Assembly (NCBI GenBank): GCA_902594705.1
Contig: CACJNI010000008.1
Span: forward strand, 1-38,603
Direction: 5' to 3'
DNA length: 38,603 bases
Source: an uncultured Pelagibacteraceae bacterium
GTDB taxonomy: Bacteria > Pseudomonadota > Alphaproteobacteria > Pelagibacterales > Pelagibacteraceae
Shown here one piece after another: positions 1 to 6,930 of the stretch (position 1 is its first letter; every line of letters starts with the position of its first letter). Below the pieces are notes generated by a model. The model saw only the letters and a list, made by a program, of their open reading frames with translations. It was not told the DNA's origin and searched no databases. A program made the translations under genes and the position numbers.

Positions 1-475
1 AACTATCACCTAATGCCTCACCCGCGTCACCACAAACTACTAAATTACCAGACTGTGCCATAAAAGCAGACATGTGACCTACAGAACCTTTGACAACAAT
101 ATCAATTCCTTTCATTGAAATTCCACATCTGGAACTTGCATCTCCATCAATTACTAATAATCCTCCATGTGCTGTAGCTCCAGCAGACTGAGAGGCATTT
201 CCTTTTACATGAATTTTTCCAGACATCATGTTTTCAGCTACACCCGTTCCAACATTTCCTTCAACTGTGATATTTGCGTTTTGGTTCATTCCTCCACAAT
301 AATATCCGACATGACCTTTTACTGTTACATCTATATCATCTGTTAACCCTGCACAGATAGCATGATTTCCCTCTGGATTTAAAATTGTATAACTCTTATT
401 ATTCCTTTTTTGATCTATAGATTGTAATGTCTCATTTACTTTCCTAAGTTTTAATTTTCTCAAATCTAATTTCAT
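1..475 (-). CDS. glxC: GXGXG-domain subunit of a glutamate-synthase-like enzyme, GlxC/MgsB-like (partial)
   Basis: I translated this by hand from the ATG at 475-473 (minus). It stays open to the window edge, so about 158 codons of the N-terminal part are present. After a short charged start it shows the repeating glycine pattern of the GXGXG (glutamate synthase alpha C-terminal) beta-helix, with turns such as VKGHVGYYCGGM, VEGNVGTGVAENMMSGK and VKGSVGHMSAFMAQSG. In glutamate synthases this domain is the structural spacer between the amidotransferase and the FMN synthase domain. In GlxBCD and MgsABC systems it is a separate subunit. Its start overlaps the stop of the amidotransferase gene (TAATG at 477-473), indicating translational coupling. 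An FMN-binding GlxD-like gene would be expected just beyond the left edge. It is a paralogue of the gene at 5136-5990. The assignment to Glx rather than Mgs is inference. Confidence 0.8.
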   Translation of the reverse strand, partial: MKLDLRKLKLRKVNETLQSIDQKRNNKSYTILNPEGNHAICAGLTDDIDVTVKGHVGYYCGGMNQNANITVEGNVGTGVAENMMSGKIHVKGNASQSAGATAHGGLLVIDGDASSRCGISMKGIDIVVKGSVGHMSAFMAQSGNLVVCGDAGEALGDS

Positions 476-1356
476 TAATTGCCCCAAGAATATACAACAC
501 CAGGTTCAGGCTCAAAAATTTTAGCCATGTTAACTCCAGGTAAATGTGCCATTGCTTGAAATTCAGATGCGATTGCAACATAATCTTTAGTTTCAGCAAC
601 AACAGCAGGTTTGCATGCAATTTCATCTCTAACTATAGCAAATCCTTTTCTTGTGCCTGTAATAAAAGTGTAAAATCCATCTAAGTCACCTAAGCCACTC
701 ATAAGTGTCTCTTTTAAATTTTTTTTACTTGATAAATGATTTGAAATATATCCTGCTGCTACCTCAGTATCGTTTTCAGATTTAAAATTTATCCCTTTTT
801 TAGTTAAATTTCTCCTTAGGTTATTGTGATTTGATAAAGATCCATTATGAACCAGGCATTCATCAGAGCCTGTAGAGTAGGGATGAGATCCATCAGTTGT
901 TATAGCACTTTCAGTAGCCATTCTAGTATGACCTATTCCATGTGTTCCACTAAAGTTTTCCAAATTAAACTTTTTTACTACATCTTTAGGATTTCCAATT
1001 TGCTTAAATATTTCAATAGATCTACCATAACCAACCAAGGAAACTCCCTTAAATTCATTTAAAATATCCAAAACTTTTTTTGGTTTTTCTTTGGAGCTTA
1101 AAATTACGTGGTCTGAATTTTTCAATATTTTAGTAAATTTAATTTTTCCGGTGATTCTTTTCTTAAATTTTTCGAAAGTTAAATTGTTAATACATATTGA
1201 ATATTTAAATTCCTCTTTTTTCTCTCTCTTATAAATGGCAAACCCCGCGCTATCAGGTCCTCTGGACTCCATATTTATTAACATTCCAGATAACATTTTA
1301 CCTAAATCTTTTTGAAACTTTTTTGATTTTAGGTATATTCCAACAATTCCACACAT
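475..1356 (-). CDS. glxB: Class-II glutamine amidotransferase subunit, GlxB-like
   Basis: The 293-residue protein begins MCGIVGIY, so after Met removal Cys2 is the N-terminal nucleophile of class-II (Ntn) amidotransferases. Other family marks are SRGPDSAGFAIY, GTHGIGHTRMATES and HNGSLSNHNNLRR, which form the glutamine pocket. It has no synthase domain and must work with the GXGXG partner that follows with overlapping stop/start. A divergent paralogue, MgsA-like, lies at 5978-6919, and this copy shares the motifs but differs clearly in the central region. The family supplies ammonia or glutamyl groups for glutamate-synthase-like complexes (GlxBCD, or MgsABC making N-methylglutamate). Which reaction this second set performs cannot be told from sequence alone. 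It follows a small membrane protein gene by 9 nt. Confidence 0.85.
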   Translation of the reverse strand: MCGIVGIYLKSKKFQKDLGKMLSGMLINMESRGPDSAGFAIYKREKKEEFKYSICINNLTFEKFKKRITGKIKFTKILKNSDHVILSSKEKPKKVLDILNEFKGVSLVGYGRSIEIFKQIGNPKDVVKKFNLENFSGTHGIGHTRMATESAITTDGSHPYSTGSDECLVHNGSLSNHNNLRRNLTKKGINFKSENDTEVAAGYISNHLSSKKNLKETLMSGLGDLDGFYTFITGTRKGFAIVRDEIACKPAVVAETKDYVAIASEFQAMAHLPGVNMAKIFEPEPGVVYSWGN

Positions 1357-1365
1357 AAAAATTAA

Positions 1366-1527
1366 TTAAATTAAAGATAACAAAAAATCTTTATAGTAAA
1401 GGAGATTTACTAATACAATAATGATGATTGCGGCATAGACACCATACTTAGCTTTTGGCCAAGCAAGTCTTGCCATTTTGCTTGGTGTTTTATTTTCATT
1501 TTGATTATTTTCTTCAGAATTTTGCAT
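1366..1527 (-). CDS. Small single-pass membrane protein (53 aa), unknown function
   Basis: Starting at ATG 1527-1525 the product is 53 residues. It has a polar Asn/Glu-rich N-terminus (about 1-17), a basic stretch with MARLAWPKAKYG, and one hydrophobic helix near residues 30-50 (VYAAIIIIVLVNLLYY). I do not recognise a family. An in-frame ATG at 1554-1552 would add nine residues (MKYCALFFL), but it lies inside the terminator hairpin loop with GAGGG only 3 nt upstream. The 1527 start instead directly follows the terminator U-tract and has no Shine-Dalgarno sequence, so the true start is uncertain. It lies 9 nt before the GlxB-like gene and so is probably co-expressed with it. It may be a small partner that brings the complex or the amt product to the membrane; this is speculation. 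Confidence 0.55.
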   Translation of the reverse strand: MQNSEENNQNENKTPSKMARLAWPKAKYGVYAAIIIIVLVNLLYYKDFLLSLI

Positions 1528-1528
1528 T

Positions 1529-1564
1529 AAAAAAAAGAGGGCACAGTATTTCATGCGCCCTCTT
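1529..1564 (-). terminator. Rho-independent terminator after amt and its small partner
   Basis: Read on the minus strand, an AAGAGGGC arm (1564-1557) pairs with GCCCTCTT (1542-1535) across a 14-nt loop. It runs into eight consecutive U (1536-1529). The element sits 8 nt after the stop of the 73-aa gene. The U-tract ends one base before the ATG (1527) of the next gene, so downstream genes probably rely on read-through or RNA processing. Confidence 0.8.
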
Positions 1565-1571
1565 AAAAGTT

Positions 1572-1793
1572 TTAACCATCTGTTATATTGCTTTTCCAGT
1601 CGTTAGCACTTGGTTTTTTTCTGACAATTGCATTCATCTTACCATCTTCTTGTTTAGATGAAATAACATGCCAGCCAACCCAAATAAGAATTGCTATTAT
1701 AACTAGCACTCCTTCCGAACCAACACCTGGATAGACAGATCCTTGTACCTCAGAGGCACTTAAATGATCTATCCAATTTGATACTGTTGCCAT
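1572..1793 (-). CDS. Small membrane protein following amt (73 aa)
   Basis: The 73-residue product has one clear transmembrane helix at about residues 28-45 (GVLVIIAILIWVGWHVISS), followed by a basic, probably cytoplasmic tail (KMNAIVRKKPSANDWKS). It has no Cys and no signal peptidase site. It starts 13 nt after the amt stop, with an AGGAGG-like ribosome site just upstream (minus of 1799-1806), and ends just before a terminator, so it belongs to the amt transcript. The tight linkage suggests a small accessory or regulatory subunit of the ammonium channel. I do not recognise it as GlnK/PII, which is soluble and about 112 residues. The link to Amt rests on context only. Confidence 0.7.
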   Translation of the reverse strand: MATVSNWIDHLSASEVQGSVYPGVGSEGVLVIIAILIWVGWHVISSKQEDGKMNAIVRKKPSANDWKSNITDG

Positions 1794-1806
1794 TTACATA
1801 CCTCCT

Positions 1807-3207
1807 TTATCTACTGGCCGAGACTACAGCTTTTTCGTCTTCTTTAGCCTCCTCCATTATTGTATAGTCAAGTCCTGCAAGCTCTACTTCTCTAGGTATT
1901 CTTAATTTACCCATTCCATTAAGAACTTTTGCAATTATATATCCAGGAAGCATACCTAAAACAAAAAACATTATTATTGCTCCGATAAACATTCCTAGTG
2001 GATTAATTGCTGCATAATTAGTTCCGTCCCACATAGCTCCAACACTGTATCCAGATGAAGGATAACCATTTAAAACGAAACCACATATTACAAGACCAAC
2101 AAATCCAGCATAACCATGAACAGCTACTGCTCCAACTGCATCGTCGATTTTATATTTTTTCTCGACCCAGTAATGCATTTTGTAAGCTATAACTACTCCG
2201 ATCATACCGATTATCATTGATTGTATTGGATGATATAAATCATTACCCGCAGATGCACATATTATGCCTGCAAGTCCTGATGAATAAGTCCAGAAAGGAT
2301 CTCCCTTTGATATTACATATCCAGCCAACAAACCTCCAGATAACGACATTAAAAAGTTCATCGTTATTCCGCTGAGTGTTGTAGGTGTTAGGTAGATATT
2401 AGTTGCGGTAAAGAAAGTTACACCTTCCATACCATACTCAGGTCCAAGATCATATATTGGTACATTACATGCTGCGTAAAAACCCCAAAAACCTGTGTAG
2501 ATTAAAAATAATCCAACAGTCACTAACCAAGGATTTCTTGGCCCAATGTTTCTTGGTTCTCCGCTAGATGAAAATTTTCCAATTCTTGGTCCTAAAACAA
2601 TTAGAACACCTAAGGCAAAACCTCCGGCAATTGCGTGAATTACTCCAGAAGCATAAGCATCGTGATATCCTAAAATTTTTAACATCCATCCATCAAAATG
2701 CCATCCCCATGAAGCATCTATTGTCCAGAAAACAGATCCAATTGCAATTGCAAGTATTCCAAATGCAAAAGTAGTTATCCTTTCAATAACCGCTCCAGAT
2801 ACAATTGAAGCTGCAGTCCATGAAAATAATAAAAAGGCTGCCCAGAAGACACCCATTATATGATCATTAAGATTTACGGCCATCAATGCATTTGTAGGGT
2901 TAGCAAGATCATTTCCACCAAATCCACCTCCAAGAACTAGACCAGTACTTTCGGTCATAATCGAAGGAGCTAATCCGGGTCCTGTTGGAAATGCCCAGTA
3001 TATCCACCAACCAAAGAAAAACCATGTGACTGTTACCAGTGGTATCAGCATTGTATTTTTCATAAGAGTGTGTTGGTGATGTTTGTAACGAGATGCCCCA
3101 ACTTCATACATACAGAAACCTACGTGGATCAAAAACATAAGAACCACAGTTACCCAATAGTAAAATTCTGTAAATAAAGTTGTGAGAGCACCTAATTGAT
3201 CAGTCAT
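1807..3207 (-). CDS. amt: Ammonium transporter, Amt/MEP/Rh family
   Basis: This 466-residue polytopic protein has about eleven hydrophobic helices and no cleavable signal peptide. Family marks include an early helix with GFCMYEVGASRYKHH, the pore-lining GVIHAIAGGFALG (first twin-His position) and VAVHGYAGFVGLV (second twin-His position). Amt proteins conduct ammonium across the inner membrane and often serve to recapture ammonia leaking from amine catabolism. It is preceded by a strong SD (AGGAGAGAG) and its own promoter candidate with an inverted repeat at the likely transcription start. It follows the methylamine genes on the same strand, fitting retention of nitrogen released from methylated amines. 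No glnK/PII gene accompanies it. Substrate choice among ammonium and methylammonium cannot be read from sequence. Confidence 0.93.
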   Translation of the reverse strand: MTDQLGALTTLFTEFYYWVTVVLMFLIHVGFCMYEVGASRYKHHQHTLMKNTMLIPLVTVTWFFFGWWIYWAFPTGPGLAPSIMTESTGLVLGGGFGGNDLANPTNALMAVNLNDHIMGVFWAAFLLFSWTAASIVSGAVIERITTFAFGILAIAIGSVFWTIDASWGWHFDGWMLKILGYHDAYASGVIHAIAGGFALGVLIVLGPRIGKFSSSGEPRNIGPRNPWLVTVGLFLIYTGFWGFYAACNVPIYDLGPEYGMEGVTFFTATNIYLTPTTLSGITMNFLMSLSGGLLAGYVISKGDPFWTYSSGLAGIICASAGNDLYHPIQSMIIGMIGVVIAYKMHYWVEKKYKIDDAVGAVAVHGYAGFVGLVICGFVLNGYPSSGYSVGAMWDGTNYAAINPLGMFIGAIIMFFVLGMLPGYIIAKVLNGMGKLRIPREVELAGLDYTIMEEAKEDEKAVVSASR

Positions 3208-3218
3208 ATTTCTCTCTC

Positions 3219-3235
3219 CTATTAATAGTTAATAG
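3219..3235. promoter_or_regulatory. Inverted repeat at the amt transcription start (candidate operator)
   Basis: CTATTAA-TAG-TTAATAG is a perfect 7-bp inverted repeat with a 3-nt centre. It lies directly downstream of the proposed -10 of the amt promoter and directly upstream of the amt ribosome site, where a repressor would block initiation. It is AT-rich, so chance is a real alternative. I did not see the same site elsewhere in the window. Confidence 0.4.
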
Positions 3236-3264
3236 ACTCTATGAAATTTTTTTTACGCTGACAA
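3236..3264 (-). promoter_or_regulatory. Candidate sigma-70 promoter for amt
   Basis: On the minus strand TTGTCA (3264-3259) and TAGAGT (3241-3236) are separated by exactly 17 nt. That gives five of six and four of six matches to the -35 and -10 consensus. Initiation would fall about 20 nt before the amt ATG, inside the inverted repeat at 3219-3235. This would allow amt to be expressed separately from the upstream methylamine genes. Confidence 0.45.
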
Positions 3265-3324
3265 TTTTATTTTATTTATAAAAAGTAGAAGTTAATAATT
3301 ATTTTATCAACTTGAAATTGAAAA

Positions 3325-3735
3325 TTAGAATTTTAAATATGCTTTTTTAAGGTCAACCAGAGGATGATTCGGGGACATTTGAAACTTTACCAATAATTCT
3401 CTAGCTATCATGTCTCTATCCTGCTGATTATTAGGTAATTTTATTTTACTTGGTATCGTTACCCAACCATTAGCATTTCTATCAAAAACAGCAGGTCTAT
3501 TTTCTTCATAACCCATATGAACATCTTCTAACCAATTAAGATCATCCCAACCCATAGCTTCTATATATTTTTTTAAAAATGGAGTTAGTCGACTATAGTC
3601 AGGCAAAAGATTAACATCATATCGGTAGCCAATTGTTTGGCCAATCATTTTTTCTCTTGCAGTTTCTTTTTTCTTTCCTAATTGACCTTTGATCTCTTTT
3701 GATTTGACTTTTTTCTTACCTTTTTTCTTTGGCAT
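3325..3735 (-). CDS. Lysine-rich hypothetical protein between mgsC and amt (136 aa)
   Basis: The first 30 residues are dominated by Lys (MPKKKGKKKVKSKEIKGQ) and look disordered. The remaining ~100 residues look folded: YRYDVNLLPDYSRLTPFLKKYIEAMGWDDLNWLEDVH, an aromatic, acidic stretch, ending with helix-like LVDLKKAYLKF. There are no membrane helices, no Cys and no motif I can name. It starts 8 nt after the mgsC stop in the same direction, so it is almost certainly co-transcribed with gmaS-mgsABC. A 117-nt gap then separates it from amt. The context suggests an assembly or regulatory partner of the N-methylglutamate synthase. The function is unknown. Confidence 0.75.
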   Translation of the reverse strand: MPKKKGKKKVKSKEIKGQLGKKKETAREKMIGQTIGYRYDVNLLPDYSRLTPFLKKYIEAMGWDDLNWLEDVHMGYEENRPAVFDRNANGWVTIPSKIKLPNNQQDRDMIARELLVKFQMSPNHPLVDLKKAYLKF

Positions 3736-3743
3736 ATTTGCTA

Positions 3744-5135
3744 TTAGATTTTATGGAAATCTTTAACTCCTACTGTATGATTTGTTCCTGCAAGAGGTAC
3801 TTTAGCTAAAGCAGAAGCCTCCATTGTTAATGCAGCCATATCTTCTGGTTCTAGCGAGTGAATATTTGTTTTTCCACATGCTCTAGCCAACAATTGAGCC
3901 TCCAATGTCATCGCATGCAAGTAATTATACACTCTTAATGCTGCATCATCAGGATTTAATCTTTTTCTTAATTTTGGATCTTGAGTAGCTACTCCCACTG
4001 GACATCTACCTGTATGACAGTGATAGCAATGACCTGCAGGTACACCCATTTCTTTTTCAAAGTTAGACTCTGGTATTTCTTTATTGCAATTCAAAGCCAC
4101 CATTGCACCCGTTCCAATTGCAATTGCGTCTGCACCAAGTGCTAAAGCTTTAGCCATATCTGCTCCGTCTCTAACACCACCTGCATAAATTAAAGTTACT
4201 TTTCCGGTTTTACCAACATCATCCAAAGCTCTTCTTGCTTCTCTAATTCCAGCAATTCCTGGGATACCAGTGTTTGCAGCTGCTATGTGTGGTCCAGCAC
4301 CTGTTGAACCTTCCATTCCATCAAGATAAATTGAATCTGGATCACATTTTGCTGCCATTCTAACATCATCATAAACTTTTGCTGCACCAAGTTTCAATTG
4401 AATTGGCACTTTGTTTTTTGTTAATTCTCTAAGCTCTTGAACTTTTAAAGCTAAATCGTCTGGACCTAACCAATCAGGATGTCTTGCTGGAGATCTTTGA
4501 TCTATACCTGCGGGTAGTGATCTCATTTCTGCAACTTGATCAGTAACTTTTTGACCCATCAAGTGACCTCCCATTCCAACTTTTTGTCCTTGTCCAATAA
4601 ATACTTCAATTCCATCAGCTAGTTGTGCATGGTGCGGGTTAAAACCGTATCTTGATTGTATGCACTGATAAAACCATTTTTCTGAATATCTTCTTTCATC
4701 TGGTATCATCCCACCTTCGCCAGAACATGTTGCACTACCAGCCATTGTAGCACCTCTCGCTAATGCTGTTTTTGCCTCATAAGATAATGCACCAAAACTC
4801 ATTCCAGTAATATAAACTGGTATATCAAGTTCAATTGGATTTTCACACCTTGGGCCAATGATAGTTTTAGTTTCACATTTTTCTCTATAACCTTCAATTA
4901 CAAATCTTGTTAAAGTTCCTGGCAAGAAAACTAGATCATCAAAAGTTGGTATTTTTTTCATTAAAGCCATACCACGCATTCTGTATCTACCTAATTCTGA
5001 TTTAATATGGATGTCATCCATTACTTCAGGAGTGAAGATTGCATTGTGACCTAGCAAACTTTTATTTCTAGACGCTACTCCATTTCCGTTGGAATGACCA
5101 TTTGACTTTCCGTTACCGTTTTTTTTCTTTGCCAT
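3744..5135 (-). CDS. mgsC: N-methylglutamate synthase FMN/Fe-S synthase subunit (MgsC/GlxD-like)
   Basis: This 463-residue protein is the FMN-binding glutamate-synthase domain as a separate subunit. Residues ~1-35 are a low-complexity Gly/Asn/Lys leader. The barrel carries the usual landmarks: MSFGALSYEAKTALARGA, SGEGGMIPDERR, QLKLGAAKVYD, DGMEGSTGAGPH and YAGGVRDGADMAKALALGAD. Near the C-terminus CYHCHTGRCPVGVATQ supplies three cysteines (C-x2-C-x4-C) of the [3Fe-4S] cluster type. In the methylamine pathway MgsABC converts gamma-glutamylmethylamide (or methylamine) plus 2-oxoglutarate to N-methylglutamate. It starts immediately after the mgsB stop (0 nt). The adjacency to gmaS is the main reason to prefer Mgs over an ordinary glutamate synthase role. 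Confidence 0.88.
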   Translation of the reverse strand: MAKKKNGNGKSNGHSNGNGVASRNKSLLGHNAIFTPEVMDDIHIKSELGRYRMRGMALMKKIPTFDDLVFLPGTLTRFVIEGYREKCETKTIIGPRCENPIELDIPVYITGMSFGALSYEAKTALARGATMAGSATCSGEGGMIPDERRYSEKWFYQCIQSRYGFNPHHAQLADGIEVFIGQGQKVGMGGHLMGQKVTDQVAEMRSLPAGIDQRSPARHPDWLGPDDLALKVQELRELTKNKVPIQLKLGAAKVYDDVRMAAKCDPDSIYLDGMEGSTGAGPHIAAANTGIPGIAGIREARRALDDVGKTGKVTLIYAGGVRDGADMAKALALGADAIAIGTGAMVALNCNKEIPESNFEKEMGVPAGHCYHCHTGRCPVGVATQDPKLRKRLNPDDAALRVYNYLHAMTLEAQLLARACGKTNIHSLEPEDMAALTMEASALAKVPLAGTNHTVGVKDFHKI

Positions 5136-5990
5136 TTAAATTGCTCCTTTTTTCTCTGTAGGTTCAAGAGCATCGTAATTCCAAAGTTTTTTTCCTGCAA
5201 CAACTTTGGTCATTTTAGAAACATCGAAGTTTTCTCCGATCTCCGCAACCTTTAATTTTCTTCTTAACCAGTCTTGATCTGAATCAGTTAATTCTGCTTC
5301 GACAGCATCACTACCAAATGATCCAATTTTTCCACCTACAAAAATTGTCCCATCATACATAGAGTCACCTAGGTTTATACCTACGTCACCCAAGATTATT
5401 ATTCTACCTCTTTGCATCATAAAACCTGTAAAAGCACCAGCATCTCCGCCAATAATTATAGTTCCACCTTTTTGATCAATACCAGTTCTTGCACCCACGC
5501 TTCCTTTGCATATCAGATCTCCACCTCTTATAGCTGCCCCAAAGCAAGACCCTGCATTTTTTTCTATAACAACTTTGCCAGCCATCATATTTTCAGCACA
5601 AGACCAACCAACTCTTCCATTAATTCTAACTATTGGACCATCCATTGATCCACATCCAAAGTAACCTAAACTTCCTTCAAATATTAAATTTAATTTATTT
5701 AAAATTCCTACACCTAAACTGTGTTTTCCTTGAGGATTTTTTATAACTATTGTTCCATATCCATCTTTCATCAATTCATCAATTTTTTTATTGGCTTCCC
5801 TGCATTCCATATTTTTAACATCGATTTCTGTTCTTTTGTTGAAATCCACATCATATGTTCCAAAATAATAAAAATTTTCTGCTTCATCAGGATTAAAAAA
5901 TTTTTGTTGTGTTTTTCCAGTTAAGACCTCTGAATGAAGTCCCATTGATTGAGCTTTAGTTTTTTTTTCTGAAGTTTTTAAATTTGCCAT
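5136..5990 (-). CDS. mgsB: N-methylglutamate synthase GXGXG subunit (MgsB/GlxC-like)
   Basis: The 284-residue protein is a GXGXG beta-helix subunit. After a ~60-residue lead, repeated glycine-rich turns are visible, for example SLGYFGCGSMDGPIVRINGR, GSVGARTGIDQKGG, GGDAGAFTGFMMQRG and LGDVGINLGDSMYDG. This is the central non-catalytic domain of glutamate synthase split off as a subunit. It starts inside the last codons of mgsA (13-nt overlap) and its stop abuts the mgsC start, showing strong translational coupling and equal stoichiometry. The C-terminal ~60 residues (acidic, DQDWLRRKLKVAEI) lie outside the repeat region. It is a paralogue of the partial gene at 1-475. Confidence 0.87.
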   Translation of the reverse strand: MANLKTSEKKTKAQSMGLHSEVLTGKTQQKFFNPDEAENFYYFGTYDVDFNKRTEIDVKNMECREANKKIDELMKDGYGTIVIKNPQGKHSLGVGILNKLNLIFEGSLGYFGCGSMDGPIVRINGRVGWSCAENMMAGKVVIEKNAGSCFGAAIRGGDLICKGSVGARTGIDQKGGTIIIGGDAGAFTGFMMQRGRIIILGDVGINLGDSMYDGTIFVGGKIGSFGSDAVEAELTDSDQDWLRRKLKVAEIGENFDVSKMTKVVAGKKLWNYDALEPTEKKGAI

Positions 5991-6919
5991 ACTTTAACCT
6001 CTCCATCAAAAGGATCATATGTTTCTATTTCTTGTGGTAGTACTGATCTAATCGCTATTTCTTCAGAACCCATAGCTACAAGATCATCAGACTCATATAA
6101 TACCAGTGGTTTTGCAGCCATAGTATCTTTAGCCATCCCCAAAGAGTCTTTGGTAGCAACGAAGTAAGTGAAAACTCCATCTAAGCCCGTTAGAGACTCT
6201 TTCATACCTTCTTCTAATGTCGCTCCATTTCTCATTTTTTCAGCCAAATAAACTGCAATTAATTCAGAGTCACACTCTGACATAAATCTCATTCCCTTAT
6301 TTTCTAATACTCTTCTATTATTCCAATAATTAGTTAATTGACCGTTATGAACAACAGATACATCACTGAAAGGATATCCCCAGAATGGATGTGCTGACTT
6401 AATATCAACGCCTGACTCTGTTGCCATTCTTGCATGTCCAATTGCATGAGTACCAACTAATTTATCAAGGTTATATCTCTTGCATACTGCTTCAGCATTT
6501 CCTAAGTCTTTAATTACTTCTAAAGACTTACCCATTGATAGAATTTCAACACCAGGCACGCTTTCAATTTTTTGTGAAAACTCCATAAGATCTTTATCGT
6601 ACTCAATTTCATATCTTAATGAATAAGGAAGTATTCTTTCCTCTTTAATTATCTTTGCTTCCAAATCAGATAAATATCCATCAACTATTTTTTTTCTTTC
6701 ATCATATACAGAGACATCTTCCATAATTGAAGTACTACCTTCACCGACATTTTCTCCAACTTTAAATCTCATGATAAAATTTTGACCGTCAGTTTTTCCG
6801 TATAGAGCGTATCCAGTTGAATCTTCTCCCCTATGCTTTAATGCTTGAAGCATACCTTGAAGTTCAAAACCAACCTTTGAAGTATTTCCTCTATGAATTA
6901 ATCCTGCTATCCCGCACAT
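5978..6919 (-). CDS. mgsA: N-methylglutamate synthase amidotransferase-like subunit (MgsA)
   Basis: The 313-residue protein starts MCGIAGLIHRG, giving Cys2 as the Ntn nucleophile. It carries KHRGEDSTGYALYG, GTHAIGHARMATES and VVHNGQLTNYWNNRR, which are typical of class-II glutamine amidotransferases. In the Mgs complex this subunit is thought to act on the gamma-glutamyl amide (GMA) made by GmaS instead of on glutamine, delivering methylamine to the synthase subunit. It lies 11 nt after gmaS and overlaps mgsB by 13 nt. Compared with the GlxB-like copy at 475-1356, the two share the pocket motifs but differ in the long central stretch, so they probably have different substrates. Confidence 0.88.
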   Translation of the reverse strand: MCGIAGLIHRGNTSKVGFELQGMLQALKHRGEDSTGYALYGKTDGQNFIMRFKVGENVGEGSTSIMEDVSVYDERKKIVDGYLSDLEAKIIKEERILPYSLRYEIEYDKDLMEFSQKIESVPGVEILSMGKSLEVIKDLGNAEAVCKRYNLDKLVGTHAIGHARMATESGVDIKSAHPFWGYPFSDVSVVHNGQLTNYWNNRRVLENKGMRFMSECDSELIAVYLAEKMRNGATLEEGMKESLTGLDGVFTYFVATKDSLGMAKDTMAAKPLVLYESDDLVAMGSEEIAIRSVLPQEIETYDPFDGEVKVWQI

Positions 6920-6930
6920 ATTTTATCCTA

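Noticed and set aside
475..1356. Ordinary glutamate synthase large subunit broken by frameshift
   Set aside because: The separate amidotransferase and GXGXG frames have clean starts and a TAATG coupling, as in Glx/Mgs systems, so this is a split enzyme, not a pseudogene.
3208..3324. Possible glutamine or other nitrogen riboswitch upstream of amt
   Set aside because: I found a promoter and an inverted repeat but no conserved glnA/downstream-peptide-type motif or multi-stem structure; the leader would be only about 20 nt.
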